Source: Mucilaginibacter sp. (GTDB lineage: Bacteria; Bacteroidota; Bacteroidia; Sphingobacteriales; Sphingobacteriaceae). Taken from it: a DNA stretch of 64,000 nucleotides. Below are positions 16,710 through 24,148 of this stretch, piece by piece (position 1 is the stretch's first letter; each line of letters starts with the position of its first letter). Where the stretch lies: NCBI GenBank assembly GCA_028287895.1, contig JAQBOV010000055.1, positions 57,566 through 121,565 on the forward strand, written 5' to 3'. The position numbers were made by a program, and so were the translations under genes. A model generated the notes under the pieces. It did not search any database and was not told where the DNA came from. It saw only the letters and a list, made by a program, of their open reading frames with translations.

Positions 16710-17639
16710 TCAGGACCTTTTATACCAGGTTTGCCAAAGATGATTGATCCCACCCCTGTAATCAGCGGGCTTATAATTAAAGGCTTTCTCAAATTTATCC
16801 GAGTTGAAATTGTAATCATGGTTGTACTGGTAATACATTTCAACGGTGCCCATTACTACTTTATTAAATAAGCCATAGGTCCGTAACATCAACTTATTTA
16901 CCGCCATATATTTAGGTTTAACTCCGTAAATATCCGCGGCCATTTCTATAAGCTGAACGCCGGTTAGCGGTGCGGTGGTAGGCATGTGCCAAACCTGGTT
17001 GTCACTTTCGGGGTTTTGGCCGAGTAGATAAACTCCTTTGCCCATGTCGGGGATGTAACTGAAACTATGCAACTTTTTAGGGTCACCTATCCATTGGGCA
17101 TTTTGTCTTTTTGCATATTTATCCAATACCATCACATCAAAAAAGCTGTTCATGTTATCCGTTCCATAAAAATCTGCTGCACGGGCGATACTGGCGCGGA
17201 TGTTTCCGGCCTGAGCTTCCTCCATCAGCTGCATGGCAATTTTTGCCCGTACTTCTCCTTTTTCACTGCAGGGATTATAAGGCGTATTTTCAGTCATGGG
17301 CCCATTGACTGATCCATACAGGTACACATTGTCAAAGAAGATCAGCCTTGCACCGGTCTGTTTGCCAAGATTGATAAAGTTTTGCATAATAACGGGCCAT
17401 TGTTGCCGCCAGATGGTTTTGTCATAGATCAGACCTGCGGTTAAGTAGATCACCGCCGAGCCTTTTGATGCTTCGAGCAGTTCGGTATAATTAAGCAGGT
17501 CAGCTTTTTGCCAGGTGATGTTTTTGCCGGATGGCTGCACCGGCTTGCGGCTGACCAGGCGGATGGTTTCGTTGCTGTTTGCTAATTCGCGGGTAAGTGC
17601 ATTGGCTACTGCTCCGCCGGCTCCTAATATGGTATGCAT
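16710..17639 (-). CDS. NAD(P)-binding epimerase/dehydratase-like protein
   Basis: 309 residues with an extended-SDR Rossmann start: MHTILGAGGAVANAL, a glycine-rich GxGGxxA nucleotide motif at about residues 5-11. Middle residues include VYLYGSVNG near 119 in the position of the SDR YxxxK region, though the catalytic Tyr-Lys pair is atypical, so it may be an atypical reductase or a nucleotide-binding protein. The start was moved to the ATG at 17639: the longer frame begins with a TTG that is part of the -7 element TACATTTG (minus strand 17661-17668). Substrate unknown. It is transcribed separately from its neighbours. Confidence 0.8.
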   Translation of the reverse strand: MHTILGAGGAVANALTRELANSNETIRLVSRKPVQPSGKNITWQKADLLNYTELLEASKGSAVIYLTAGLIYDKTIWRQQWPVIMQNFINLGKQTGARLIFFDNVYLYGSVNGPMTENTPYNPCSEKGEVRAKIAMQLMEEAQAGNIRASIARAADFYGTDNMNSFFDVMVLDKYAKRQNAQWIGDPKKLHSFSYIPDMGKGVYLLGQNPESDNQVWHMPTTAPLTGVQLIEMAADIYGVKPKYMAVNKLMLRTYGLFNKVVMGTVEMYYQYNHDYNFNSDKFEKAFNYKPADYRGGINHLWQTWYKRS

Positions 17640-17660
17640 TTTTTTTGTTTTGGTTTGATA

Positions 17661-17668
17661 CAAATGTA
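17661..17668 (-). promoter_or_regulatory. -7 element TACATTTG of the epimerase-like gene
   Basis: Perfect TAnnTTTG on the minus strand, 21 nt before the ATG at 17639. It decides that the apparent upstream TTG start is not used. Confidence 0.55.
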
Positions 17669-17802
17669 CATCGACGTTGCAAGTCAGAACGTTAACAAAA
17701 GATAAGAAATAGACCCAAAGTTCGCATAGGCCGGGAAGCTGGTAAAGAAAGTTTTATTTGATTCTTTAAATTTTTTAATGCTGGGAATTCCGGTTCAGAC
17801 GA

Positions 17803-18408
17803 TCATTTGACTGTCTCCATCACCCGTCTTCTTATCCGCGAAAGGGAAACAGGAGTAATACCTAAATAATTGGCGATATAGTGCTGGGGCATACGCCGTA
17901 AGATTTCCCTGCCGGTAGTTAATAACTGCAGGTAACGTTCTTCGGGCGTTTGAGTGATAAACGAAACAACGCGGTCCTCGTAGCAGCACAAATATTGTTC
18001 GGCTATCAAACGGCCGAAGCGTTCCATTTTATAGGCCAGCATCGGGTTGGACAGCATTTCGTCCATATCCCTGCGAGTGAACGTAATCAGATTGGTGTCT
18101 TCTAATGCTTGAATGTAGGTGTAGCCGGGTGAGCTTGTAAGATAGCTTTTATAGGAGCTTAGGAACTCATTTTCAAAACTGAAATAGCCGGTAATGTCCT
18201 GTCCGTCTTTAATATGAAAGTAACGCACTGAACCATCAACGATAAAACCCACCTTATCACAAACCTTCTCCGGAGTAGCAAAGTAGTGTTTCTTTTTTAG
18301 GCCGCTGAAGCTCAGATGCTGGCTAAACAATATCCATTCGGCTTCATTAAAATCGATATATTTTTTTAGATGTTCCCTGAACAGGTTGAGCGCGGTTGCC
18401 TGATCCAT
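17803..18408 (-). CDS. Crp/Fnr family transcriptional regulator
   Basis: 201 residues. An N-terminal cyclic-nucleotide-binding-like beta barrel (about 20-120) with the sequence VGFIVDGSVRYFHIKDGQD is followed by a long helix and a C-terminal helix-turn-helix (about 170-190, IANYLGITPVSLSRIRRR). There are no cysteines arranged as an Fnr iron-sulfur ligand set and the cAMP-contacting residues are not conserved, as is usual for the numerous Bacteroidota Crp-like proteins. The trigger and targets are unknown. It ends 18 nt before the prenyltransferase gene stop region, but reads as its own unit. Confidence 0.9.
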   Translation of the reverse strand: MDQATALNLFREHLKKYIDFNEAEWILFSQHLSFSGLKKKHYFATPEKVCDKVGFIVDGSVRYFHIKDGQDITGYFSFENEFLSSYKSYLTSSPGYTYIQALEDTNLITFTRRDMDEMLSNPMLAYKMERFGRLIAEQYLCCYEDRVVSFITQTPEERYLQLLTTGREILRRMPQHYIANYLGITPVSLSRIRRRVMETVK

Positions 18409-18426
18409 ACCGATAATTTATCTTAA

Positions 18427-19314
18427 TTATAAGTGAATTCCCAATACTGCTCCATGTGCTGTCAAAACCCTGTCTAACAAAAAGAATGCGGCAAATACGA
18501 CGCTCGCTATTCCGTTTGTGGTCATAAAGGCAAAGTTTACCCTGCTCAGGTCGTTTGGTTTGACCAACCGGTGCTGGTAAATCAGCATAGCACAAAAGAA
18601 TGCGATCCCGATATAATATGACCAGCCAAAGTCATGAGGAATAAAAAATACAGGAGTAATAATAAATGCCGCAGAAAATACATGTAGCAGCGTAGACAAA
18701 CGCAGTGCATTTACCTTACCCAGGTAAGCGGGAATAGAGTGAAGTTTTTCGTTGCGGTCAAAATCCTCATCCTGCAGGGCGTAAATAATATCGAAACCGC
18801 TTACCCAGCCCAGTACCGATAGTGAGAAGAATACGGGTAACAAGGCAAATGCTCCGCTAACCACCAAATATGCGCCAACAGGGGCAAGGGATAATCCCAA
18901 ACCCAATACCAAATGGCAAAGTGCGGTAAATCTTTTGGTAGCGCTGTAACCCAAAACAACCAACAAGGCAACAGGCGAAAGATAAAAACAAAGCGGGTTG
19001 ATAAACCAGGTAGTGATAATAAAAAGCGCGCAGTTGATCAGCGTAAAAGTTAAAGCGGCTGCCGGACTGATTCTTCCTGCCGGAATATCCCGCAGACTGG
19101 TACGTGGGTTCTTTGCATCAATATCCCTATCCAAATAACGGTTAAATGCCATAGCCGAGTTGCGTGCCAGTACCATGCAAAACAACATGAGTACCAGCTT
19201 TTGCCATTCAAAATGAGCCTTGGTAGTAGTAACCGCCAAAAAAAAGCCTATAAAGGCAAACGGCATGGCGAAAATGGTATGCGTAAAGGTGACCAATGAA
19301 AGATACTTTTTCAT
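18427..19314 (-). CDS. mqnP: UbiA-family prenyltransferase, probably MqnP of futalosine menaquinone synthesis
   Basis: 295 residues and about eight or nine transmembrane helices. The first Asp-rich motif NRYLDRDIDAKNPRT (about 58-72) binds the prenyl diphosphate through magnesium, and the second, YALQDEDFDRNEK (about 179-191), completes the site. The opening KYLSLVTFTHTIFAMPFAF resembles the MqnP-type prenyltransferases of Bacteroidota rather than MenA, which suggests menaquinone made by the futalosine route (inference; no other mqn gene is in the window). UbiE/MenG, the last menaquinone step, lies 1.6 kb away. A near-perfect -7 element (TATATTTC, minus 19319-19326) sits 4 nt before the ATG. 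Confidence 0.78.
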   Translation of the reverse strand: MKKYLSLVTFTHTIFAMPFAFIGFFLAVTTTKAHFEWQKLVLMLFCMVLARNSAMAFNRYLDRDIDAKNPRTSLRDIPAGRISPAAALTFTLINCALFIITTWFINPLCFYLSPVALLVVLGYSATKRFTALCHLVLGLGLSLAPVGAYLVVSGAFALLPVFFSLSVLGWVSGFDIIYALQDEDFDRNEKLHSIPAYLGKVNALRLSTLLHVFSAAFIITPVFFIPHDFGWSYYIGIAFFCAMLIYQHRLVKPNDLSRVNFAFMTTNGIASVVFAAFFLLDRVLTAHGAVLGIHL

Positions 19315-19329
19315 TTTTGAAATATAGTT

Positions 19330-19351
19330 CCCCGCCTTGACATGGGCGGGG
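19330..19351. terminator. GC-rich hairpin between engB and the prenyltransferase
   Basis: CCCCGCC (19330-19336) and GGCGGGG (19345-19351), 7-bp stem. Read on the minus strand it follows engB by about 50 nt and is directly followed by AACTATATTTC, so it may end engB transcripts, but the T-run is poor. It also precedes the prenyltransferase -7 element. Confidence 0.4.
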
Positions 19352-19403
19352 CTGTGTTATATAAATGTGTAAATGTGCTGTTCAAATGATTTGGTGTCCG
19401 TTA

Positions 19404-20036
19404 TTAACCCCTGTCAACAGGGGAACTTAATTCCGGCATTACAAAACCGCTGTTTACCCCGTCGATAAATCCCAACACCTCATCCCGTCCCAGCTGTGTT
19501 TGCGCAGAGGTGACAAAACACCGGGGCACTTCATCAAAGGTAGCTAATAATGCCTTTTTAAATTTAGCCATATTCTGCTCGGTTTTTACCCCCGATTGTT
19601 TATCGGCTTTAGTAAATACCAATACAAACGATAACCCTTTTTCGCCAAGCCAGTTGCAAAATTCAAGGTCTATCTTTTGCGGCTCAAGGCGGCTATCAAT
19701 CAGTGCCATTACGCATTGCAGGCTTTCGCGTTTGTCAAGATAGCTATGTATAAACTTATCCCAATCCGCTTTTTTGCTTTTTGATGCACGGGCATAGCCA
19801 TATCCGGGCAGATCGACAATATACCAGAAATCATTAATCAGAAAATGGTTGATGAGCTGCGTTTTGCCGGGCGTTTGGGAGGTTTTGGCCAGCCCCTTTT
19901 TGGCCACCAGCATATTAATAAGGGACGATTTCCCTACATTTGATCTGCCGATAAAAGCATATTCGGGCTTTACCGGCGGCGGCAGTTTTGAGATCTGGGT
20001 ATTGCTGCAAATGAATTCGGCAGTTTTTACAATCAT
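19404..20036 (-). CDS. engB: ribosome-biogenesis GTP-binding protein EngB/YsxC
   Basis: 210 residues, normal for EngB. All GTPase motifs are present: G1 GRSNVGKS (about 30-37), G2 with TPGKTQ (about 55-60), G3 DLPG (75-78), G4 TKAD (142-145) and G5 in TSAQT. It acts in the late assembly of the large ribosomal subunit in the cytoplasm and is usually essential. The -7 element TAGCTTTG (minus strand, 20041-20048) lies only 4 nt upstream of the ATG, so the mRNA may be leaderless. Confidence 0.96.
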   Translation of the reverse strand: MIVKTAEFICSNTQISKLPPPVKPEYAFIGRSNVGKSSLINMLVAKKGLAKTSQTPGKTQLINHFLINDFWYIVDLPGYGYARASKSKKADWDKFIHSYLDKRESLQCVMALIDSRLEPQKIDLEFCNWLGEKGLSFVLVFTKADKQSGVKTEQNMAKFKKALLATFDEVPRCFVTSAQTQLGRDEVLGFIDGVNSGFVMPELSSPVDRG

Positions 20037-20040
20037 GCTG

Positions 20041-20048
20041 CAAAGCTA
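20041..20048 (-). promoter_or_regulatory. -7 element TAGCTTTG ending 4 nt before the engB start
   Basis: Perfect TAnnTTTG match on the minus strand; CAGC then ATG follow. Initiation at the usual distance would fall at or inside the start codon. A clear -33 TTG at 19-21 nt is not seen. Confidence 0.5.
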
Positions 20049-20056
20049 CGGGGAAT

Positions 20057-20172
20057 TGTTGGAATGTTGAATACTGTTGTAAAGTTGAAAGGTTGTAAGG
20101 TTTTATTGATATTGGCTGACATTGTTTTTGACTTTTATATCAAGATTTGTATAACTTTCCAACGTTACAACA
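20057..20172. repeat. facing pair of GTTGTAA/GTTGGAA-type repeats
   Basis: Left arm (20057-20104): TTGTTGGAATGTTGAA, GTTGTAAAGTTGAAAGG, TTGTAAGG. Right arm (20151-20172): ACTTTCCAACGTTACAAC, the reverse-complement type. They lie in the spacer between engB and the VOC gene. Same family as 11082-11208 and 20846-20897. Confidence 0.55.
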
Positions 20173-20178
20173 AAAAAT

Positions 20179-20679
20179 ATGGAAAATTATACAGTGCCTG
20201 CAAATACCCGTATAGGCCATGTGCATTTAAAGGTGAGCGATCTGCAACGGTCGCTGGATTTTTATTGCGGACTACTGGGTTTTGAGTTGATGATGAAATA
20301 TGGTACACAGGCGGCATTTATATCGGCAGGAGGGTATCATCACCATATCGGATTAAATACCTGGCACAGCAAGGGCCAGCCGCCTGCACCCGAAACCGCA
20401 CCCGGGCTATTTCATACCGCCGTTTTATATCCCGAAAGAAAAGACCTGGCGATGATATTGCAACGGTTGATCGATGCCAAATACCCCATTACCGGTGCAT
20501 CAGACCATGGCGTGTCAGAAGCTATTTACTTAGACGATCCCGACCACAATGGAGTCGAATTATACTGGGACAGACCAAAAGAGCTTTGGCCCAAAGATGA
20601 TAACGGCCAGATGACCATGTTTACAAAAGCCCTGGATGTGCATGGCTTGCTTGGACTGTTGAACCCATCGATCATTTGA
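20179..20679 (+). CDS. VOC (glyoxalase/extradiol dioxygenase fold) family protein
   Basis: 166 residues made of paired beta-alpha-beta-beta-beta units. RIGHVHLKVSDLQRSLDFYCGLLGF (in two parts, about 12-36) is the first VOC half with the metal-ligand histidine, and the glutamate ligand is expected in the NGVELYWDRP segment (about 135-144), which matches catechol-2,3-dioxygenase-type VOC proteins. The function is not decidable from sequence. It is read as its own unit between engB and ubiE, with a repeat-rich 239-nt spacer after it. Confidence 0.85.
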   Translation: MENYTVPANTRIGHVHLKVSDLQRSLDFYCGLLGFELMMKYGTQAAFISAGGYHHHIGLNTWHSKGQPPAPETAPGLFHTAVLYPERKDLAMILQRLIDAKYPITGASDHGVSEAIYLDDPDHNGVELYWDRPKELWPKDDNGQMTMFTKALDVHGLLGLLNPSII

Positions 20680-20703
20680 TTTGCCGTTGCGCTTTGACAC
20701 GGC

Positions 20704-20801
20704 TGACACGCTTTGCAGAATAGCGTGTCAATTGTCTGAACGATTTTATCAGCAGGAGGCGATGCAAGTCCTCCTTAATCCGGCAATCTTAGTTCAGACA
20801 A
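20704..20801. repeat. nested inverted repeats before ubiE
   Basis: Three stems in 98 nt: TGACACGC (20704-20711) with GCGTGTCA (20723-20730); TTGTCTGAAC (20732-20741) with GTTCAGACAA (20792-20801), a perfect 10-bp pair; and inside it AGGAGG (20754-20759) with CCTCCT (20770-20775). The nested pair would fold to a long-armed hairpin. The GGTTCAGAC sequence is echoed singly near 17793 and 34504. No T-run follows. Confidence 0.6.
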
Positions 20802-20845
20802 ACAACCGCCCCGCTATTCAGATAATACCTGGCAAAGTAAAAAGC

Positions 20846-20897
20846 TTTCAACAATACCCGGCCTTACAACGTTCCAACCTTACAACTTTCCAACAAT
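20846..20897. repeat. TTACAAC/TTCCAAC-type degenerate repeat
   Basis: Tandem CAAC units: TTACAACGTTCCAACC, then TTACAACTTTCCAAC, directly upstream of the ubiE promoter element. Reverse-complement relative of the left arms at 11082 and 20057. Confidence 0.5.
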
Positions 20898-20904
20898 TTC
20901 CCCC

Positions 20905-20912
20905 TATCTTTG
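20905..20912 (+). promoter_or_regulatory. -7 element TATCTTTG ending 6 nt before the ubiE start
   Basis: Perfect TAnnTTTG, followed by CCCCAA and then the ATG at 20919. It shows that the upstream in-frame TTG at 20910 is promoter sequence, not a start codon. Confidence 0.55.
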
Positions 20913-20918
20913 CCCCAA

Positions 20919-21650
20919 ATGAGCAAAACTGTAACACCTTATACCGATGAGCAGGGCACCAAAAAGCAGCAGGTGGCCGATATGTTCAACAATATCTCAA
21001 AAACATACGATTTCCTCAATCATTTTATGTCGCTTGGCGTCGATATCATCTGGCGTAAAAAAGCGATCAGCGAATTAAAAAAAGATCAGCCTAAACTAAT
21101 ACTGGATGTAGCTACCGGCACGGGTGATTTTGCCTTCGAAGCCTTAAAAATATTGAAACCCGAAAAAATAATAGGAGTGGACATTTCGCGCGGTATGCTG
21201 GATATCGCCGAGCAAAAAATAACCAAACGCAACTTAAATGACCGTTTTGAAGTAAAACTGGGTGATTCCGAGAAACTGCCTTTTGCAGATAACGGGTTTG
21301 ATGCAGCAACAGTAGCTTATGGGGTGCGTAATTTTGAGAATTTGGAGCTCGGTTTGGCCGATATTTTCCGCGTGCTGAAACCGGGTGGTAAGATGCTGGT
21401 ACTGGAGTTTTCAAAACCAAAGAGGTTTCCTGTAAAACAGTTATACAATTTCTATTTCAATTATATCACCCCTGGCATCGGCAAGCTGTTTTCAAAAGAC
21501 GCAAGGGCCTATAGTTACCTTCCCGAGTCGGTAGCTGCTTTCCCTGACGGGAAGAGCTTTACCGGGCTAATGGACAAGGTGGGCTTTAAACATACCAAAT
21601 GCAGGCTACTGGCGTTTGGTATCTGCTCGATATACACGGGTGTTAAATGA
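20919..21650 (+). CDS. ubiE: demethylmenaquinone methyltransferase UbiE/MenG
   Basis: 243 residues from the ATG at 20919. It is an S-adenosylmethionine-dependent methyltransferase: motif I DVATGTGDFAFE lies at about residues 62-73, and the family signatures YGVRNFENL (about 134-142) and FSKP near 167 are present. It makes the final methylation of demethylmenaquinone in menaquinone synthesis, matching the UbiA-type prenyltransferase 1.6 kb away. porT follows; in the ancestral layout the ubiE TGA and the porT ATG probably overlapped as ATGA, but a 130-bp insertion now separates them. Confidence 0.95.
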   Translation: MSKTVTPYTDEQGTKKQQVADMFNNISKTYDFLNHFMSLGVDIIWRKKAISELKKDQPKLILDVATGTGDFAFEALKILKPEKIIGVDISRGMLDIAEQKITKRNLNDRFEVKLGDSEKLPFADNGFDAATVAYGVRNFENLELGLADIFRVLKPGGKMLVLEFSKPKRFPVKQLYNFYFNYITPGIGKLFSKDARAYSYLPESVAAFPDGKSFTGLMDKVGFKHTKCRLLAFGICSIYTGVK

Positions 21651-21784
21651 ATAAGAAAAAGTAAGGACCGTGCGATTCCCCTCTGGAGAGGGCTGCAATA
21701 CACAGTCCTGCGCCGGCCCCTGCGGCAACAGGGGAGCTGGAAATTACAGTTGATCATATAAACTATACGGTGTTAAATGAATAA
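21639..21784. mobile_element. palindromic insert flanked by a 16-bp direct repeat
   Basis: The 16-nt sequence GGTGTTAAATGAATAA occurs at 21639-21654, covering the ubiE stop, and again at 21769-21784, covering the porT start, exactly 130 nt apart. Between them are two hairpins: CCCTCT/AGAGGG (21679-21692) and CCCCTG/CAGGGG (21717-21734). It looks like a small non-autonomous palindromic element that duplicated its target. From memory similar CCCCTCT...CCCCTG repeats are common in Bacteroidota genomes. Confidence 0.55.
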
Positions 21785-22511
21785 AATCAGGTACCTGACC
21801 ATTATTTTTATTCTTTTTTGCAGCAGATCACTATTTGCTCAGAGTGCACCGGCATGGGGTGGCGGAGCCGATCAAAACGACATGAGCTTTGGTTTTACCT
21901 TTCAATTCGTAAATAGCTATTTAAAAATTGATAAAAAGCCCGACTGGCGCAAACCCTATTTTGATCCGGGTGTAAACAGCATTATCACCGATTCGTTAAC
22001 AAGCATCAGTTCAAAAAGCTCACCCGGGTTTGCAGTAAGTTTCCTTTTACGCTATCGTATCACTGAACACCTGGAAGTCCGTACGACACCAGGGCTGGTA
22101 TTTGCCGACCGGACACTGAGCTATACTTATGCCGATGCCTCGCAGAACGTGAGTAAGCCGATACAAGCCACTATGGTTGAATTTCCTTTATCTTTAAAAC
22201 TAAAATCAGACCGGGTACAGGATTTCAGGGCCTATGTATTAGCCGGAGCAAAATATGCTAAGGCCATCGGCGCCAAAACAAACAAGCCTGATATTGACCC
22301 CTTGCAGGCGCTGGTAACCAATAAAAATGGTTTTGGGTCTTATGAGTTGGGCCTTGGCTGTGATATTTATTTCGAATATTTTAAGCTATCGCCGGAAGTT
22401 AAACTATCCAACTCGTTTGGCAATATATTAACCCCGGAGAACAACCCTTTTTCAAGCCCCATTAGCAAATTATCATTGCATACCGTTACATTCAGCTTAT
22501 TATTTGAATAG
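21777..22511 (+). CDS. porT: PorT-family outer membrane protein of type IX secretion/gliding
   Basis: 244 residues with a signal peptide (about 1-21, ending LFAQ) and a beta-barrel pattern of alternating hydrophobic strands (e.g. SFGFTFQFVNSY near 38, and LHTVTFSLLFE as closing strand). Placement directly after ubiE is the conserved ubiE-porT pair of Bacteroidota, which supports the name. PorT is needed for type IX secretion of sorting-domain cargo such as the small protein at 7550-8056. The start codon is supplied by the second copy of the 16-bp repeat, so the insertion kept the gene intact. Confidence 0.85.
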   Translation: MNKIRYLTIIFILFCSRSLFAQSAPAWGGGADQNDMSFGFTFQFVNSYLKIDKKPDWRKPYFDPGVNSIITDSLTSISSKSSPGFAVSFLLRYRITEHLEVRTTPGLVFADRTLSYTYADASQNVSKPIQATMVEFPLSLKLKSDRVQDFRAYVLAGAKYAKAIGAKTNKPDIDPLQALVTNKNGFGSYELGLGCDIYFEYFKLSPEVKLSNSFGNILTPENNPFSSPISKLSLHTVTFSLLFE

Positions 22512-22529
22512 CCGTATTCCAAGCTGGAA

Positions 22530-22548
22530 ATACCGGAAGCTCCGGTAT
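22530..22548. repeat. 8-bp hairpin in a CCGGA-rich spacer after porT
   Basis: ATACCGGA (22530-22537) and TCCGGTAT (22541-22548) with a 3-nt loop. It is followed by ACTTTCGGACTTTC sequence, related to CTTCCGGCTTCCGGTC at 23509-23540. There is no T-run, so it is not a standard terminator. Confidence 0.4.
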
Positions 22549-22636
22549 GATAATTACTTCACTTTCGGACTTTCAGCGATCCCGGCTTCAGACTTATTAA
22601 AATAAATCCCTAATTTCGCCGACGAAATTACTTCCT

Positions 22637-23395
22637 ATGTCAAAGATCGCATTAATAACGGGGGCCACCGCTGGGATCGGTGAGGCTTGTGCACATGTAT
22701 TTGCCCGTGAAGGGTATGACCTGGTACTCACCGGCCGGAGGGCTGACCGGCTCGAAAAATTATCAGAACAGTTGACAAGAGCGTATCATGTGAAGGTAGT
22801 GACCTCGGTTTTCGATGTAAGGGACCGCCAAGACGTGATTTCGAAGCTGGAGGAATTATCGCCGGAATGGAGAAAAGTAAATGTGCTGATAAACAACGCC
22901 GGTTTAAGCCAGGGGCTTGATCCGATACAAAATGGCAATTATGATGACTGGGAAACCATGATAGATACCAATATTAAGGGATTGCTGTATGTAACCCGCG
23001 TGGTGTCCAACTGGATGATCGGTAACGGATCCGGTCATATTGTCAACTTAGGCTCCATAGCGGGTAAGGAAGTATACGCCAATGGGAATGTATACTGTGC
23101 CAGCAAACATGCGGTTGATGCTTTGAATAAAGGGATGCGGATAGACCTTTTGCCGTATGGCATAAAAGTAACCGGGGTAAATCCGGGTGCTGTGGAAACA
23201 GAATTTTCACAGGTGCGCTTTAAAGGGGACAAAGCAAGAGCCAGCAAAGTATACGAGGGCTTTGAACCACTAGCGGCGATGGATATTGCAGAAACGATAT
23301 GGTTCGCAGTATCGCGACCGGCACACGTTAACATTAATGAGTTAACGGTGATGCCTGCCGCACAGGCAACAGCTACAAATATCTTCAGAAAGTAA
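22637..23395 (+). CDS. SDR-family NAD(P)-dependent oxidoreductase (YdfG-like)
   Basis: 252 residues, classic short-chain dehydrogenase. The cofactor motif TGATAGIG is at residues 8-15, NNAG near 86-89, a serine in the LGSIAG segment near 139 and the catalytic YCASK (about 152-156). The sequence resembles the YdfG group (3-hydroxy acid or serine/threonine dehydrogenases acting with NADP), but the substrate is open. It stands as a single gene with repeat-rich spacers on both sides. Confidence 0.9.
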   Translation: MSKIALITGATAGIGEACAHVFAREGYDLVLTGRRADRLEKLSEQLTRAYHVKVVTSVFDVRDRQDVISKLEELSPEWRKVNVLINNAGLSQGLDPIQNGNYDDWETMIDTNIKGLLYVTRVVSNWMIGNGSGHIVNLGSIAGKEVYANGNVYCASKHAVDALNKGMRIDLLPYGIKVTGVNPGAVETEFSQVRFKGDKARASKVYEGFEPLAAMDIAETIWFAVSRPAHVNINELTVMPAAQATATNIFRK

Positions 23396-23578
23396 TTTTG
23401 CGGATCTACCAATGTGCATATTGCAAATATGCAGATGAATAATCCGGCAAATTGTTTGATATTTAGTAATATTGAAATATAAAACAAATTCAGATAAGTA
23501 AAATTATTCTTCCGGCTTCCGGTCTTTCCGACACTCCGGCAAAATCAGTAATTCACTCAGTCACAAATTAAAAAAGGA

Positions 23579-24028
23579 ATGTCACTTATAACCCAGATCG
23601 ATCAGGACATTAAACAAGCCATGCTTGCCAGGCAGGAAGCAAGGTTAAGAGGATTGCGTGCAATCAAATCGGCATTACTGCTCGCCCGTACAGAAAAAGG
23701 AGCTTCAGAAGATATTTCTCAGGAAACAGAAATCAGAGTGTTGCAAAAACTGATCAAGCAGCGTAAAGAATCAGCAGATATTTATCAAGCGCAGAACAGG
23801 GAAGACCTTTACAAGATCGAGGTGGAAGAAATGGACGTAATAGGTGCCTTCTTGCCTAAACAAATGGAACGTGCAGAAATTGAAGCTTATTTAAAAGAAC
23901 TCATCAACAAGACAGGCGCCGCATCCGTAAAAGATATGGGCAGGGTAATGGGAACTGCCAACAAAGAATTGGCCGGCAAAGCTGATGGGAAAACAATATC
24001 TGAAGTTGTAAAACAATTATTAGGATAA
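23579..24028 (+). CDS. GatB/YqeY domain-containing protein
   Basis: 149 residues, a stand-alone YqeY domain: an N-terminal helical part (about 1-85) rich in Lys/Glu and a C-terminal GatB-type tRNA-binding helical bundle (about 90-149; KDMGRVMGTANKELAGKADGK is the most conserved stretch, in two parts). It is thought to help amidotransferase or tRNA-linked functions, but its exact role is unknown. No GatCAB gene is near. It is transcribed in line with the hydrolase that follows after 120 nt. Confidence 0.93.
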   Translation: MSLITQIDQDIKQAMLARQEARLRGLRAIKSALLLARTEKGASEDISQETEIRVLQKLIKQRKESADIYQAQNREDLYKIEVEEMDVIGAFLPKQMERAEIEAYLKELINKTGAASVKDMGRVMGTANKELAGKADGKTISEVVKQLLG

Positions 24029-24148
24029 ATAATGCATTAATTGTTGCAACTCAATTGCAATAAACTATTTTTATAGCGGATAACTTTATGTTGATCCTGG
24101 ATAGGATTTCAGGGTAATAATTAAAATACTTAACTTTTACAAACGTTT

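Noticed and set aside
20681..20950. An 89-codon open frame before ubiE
   Set aside because: It consists of nested inverted repeats and degenerate CAAC repeats and overlaps the ubiE start; the codon pattern is unlike a gene and nothing similar is known.
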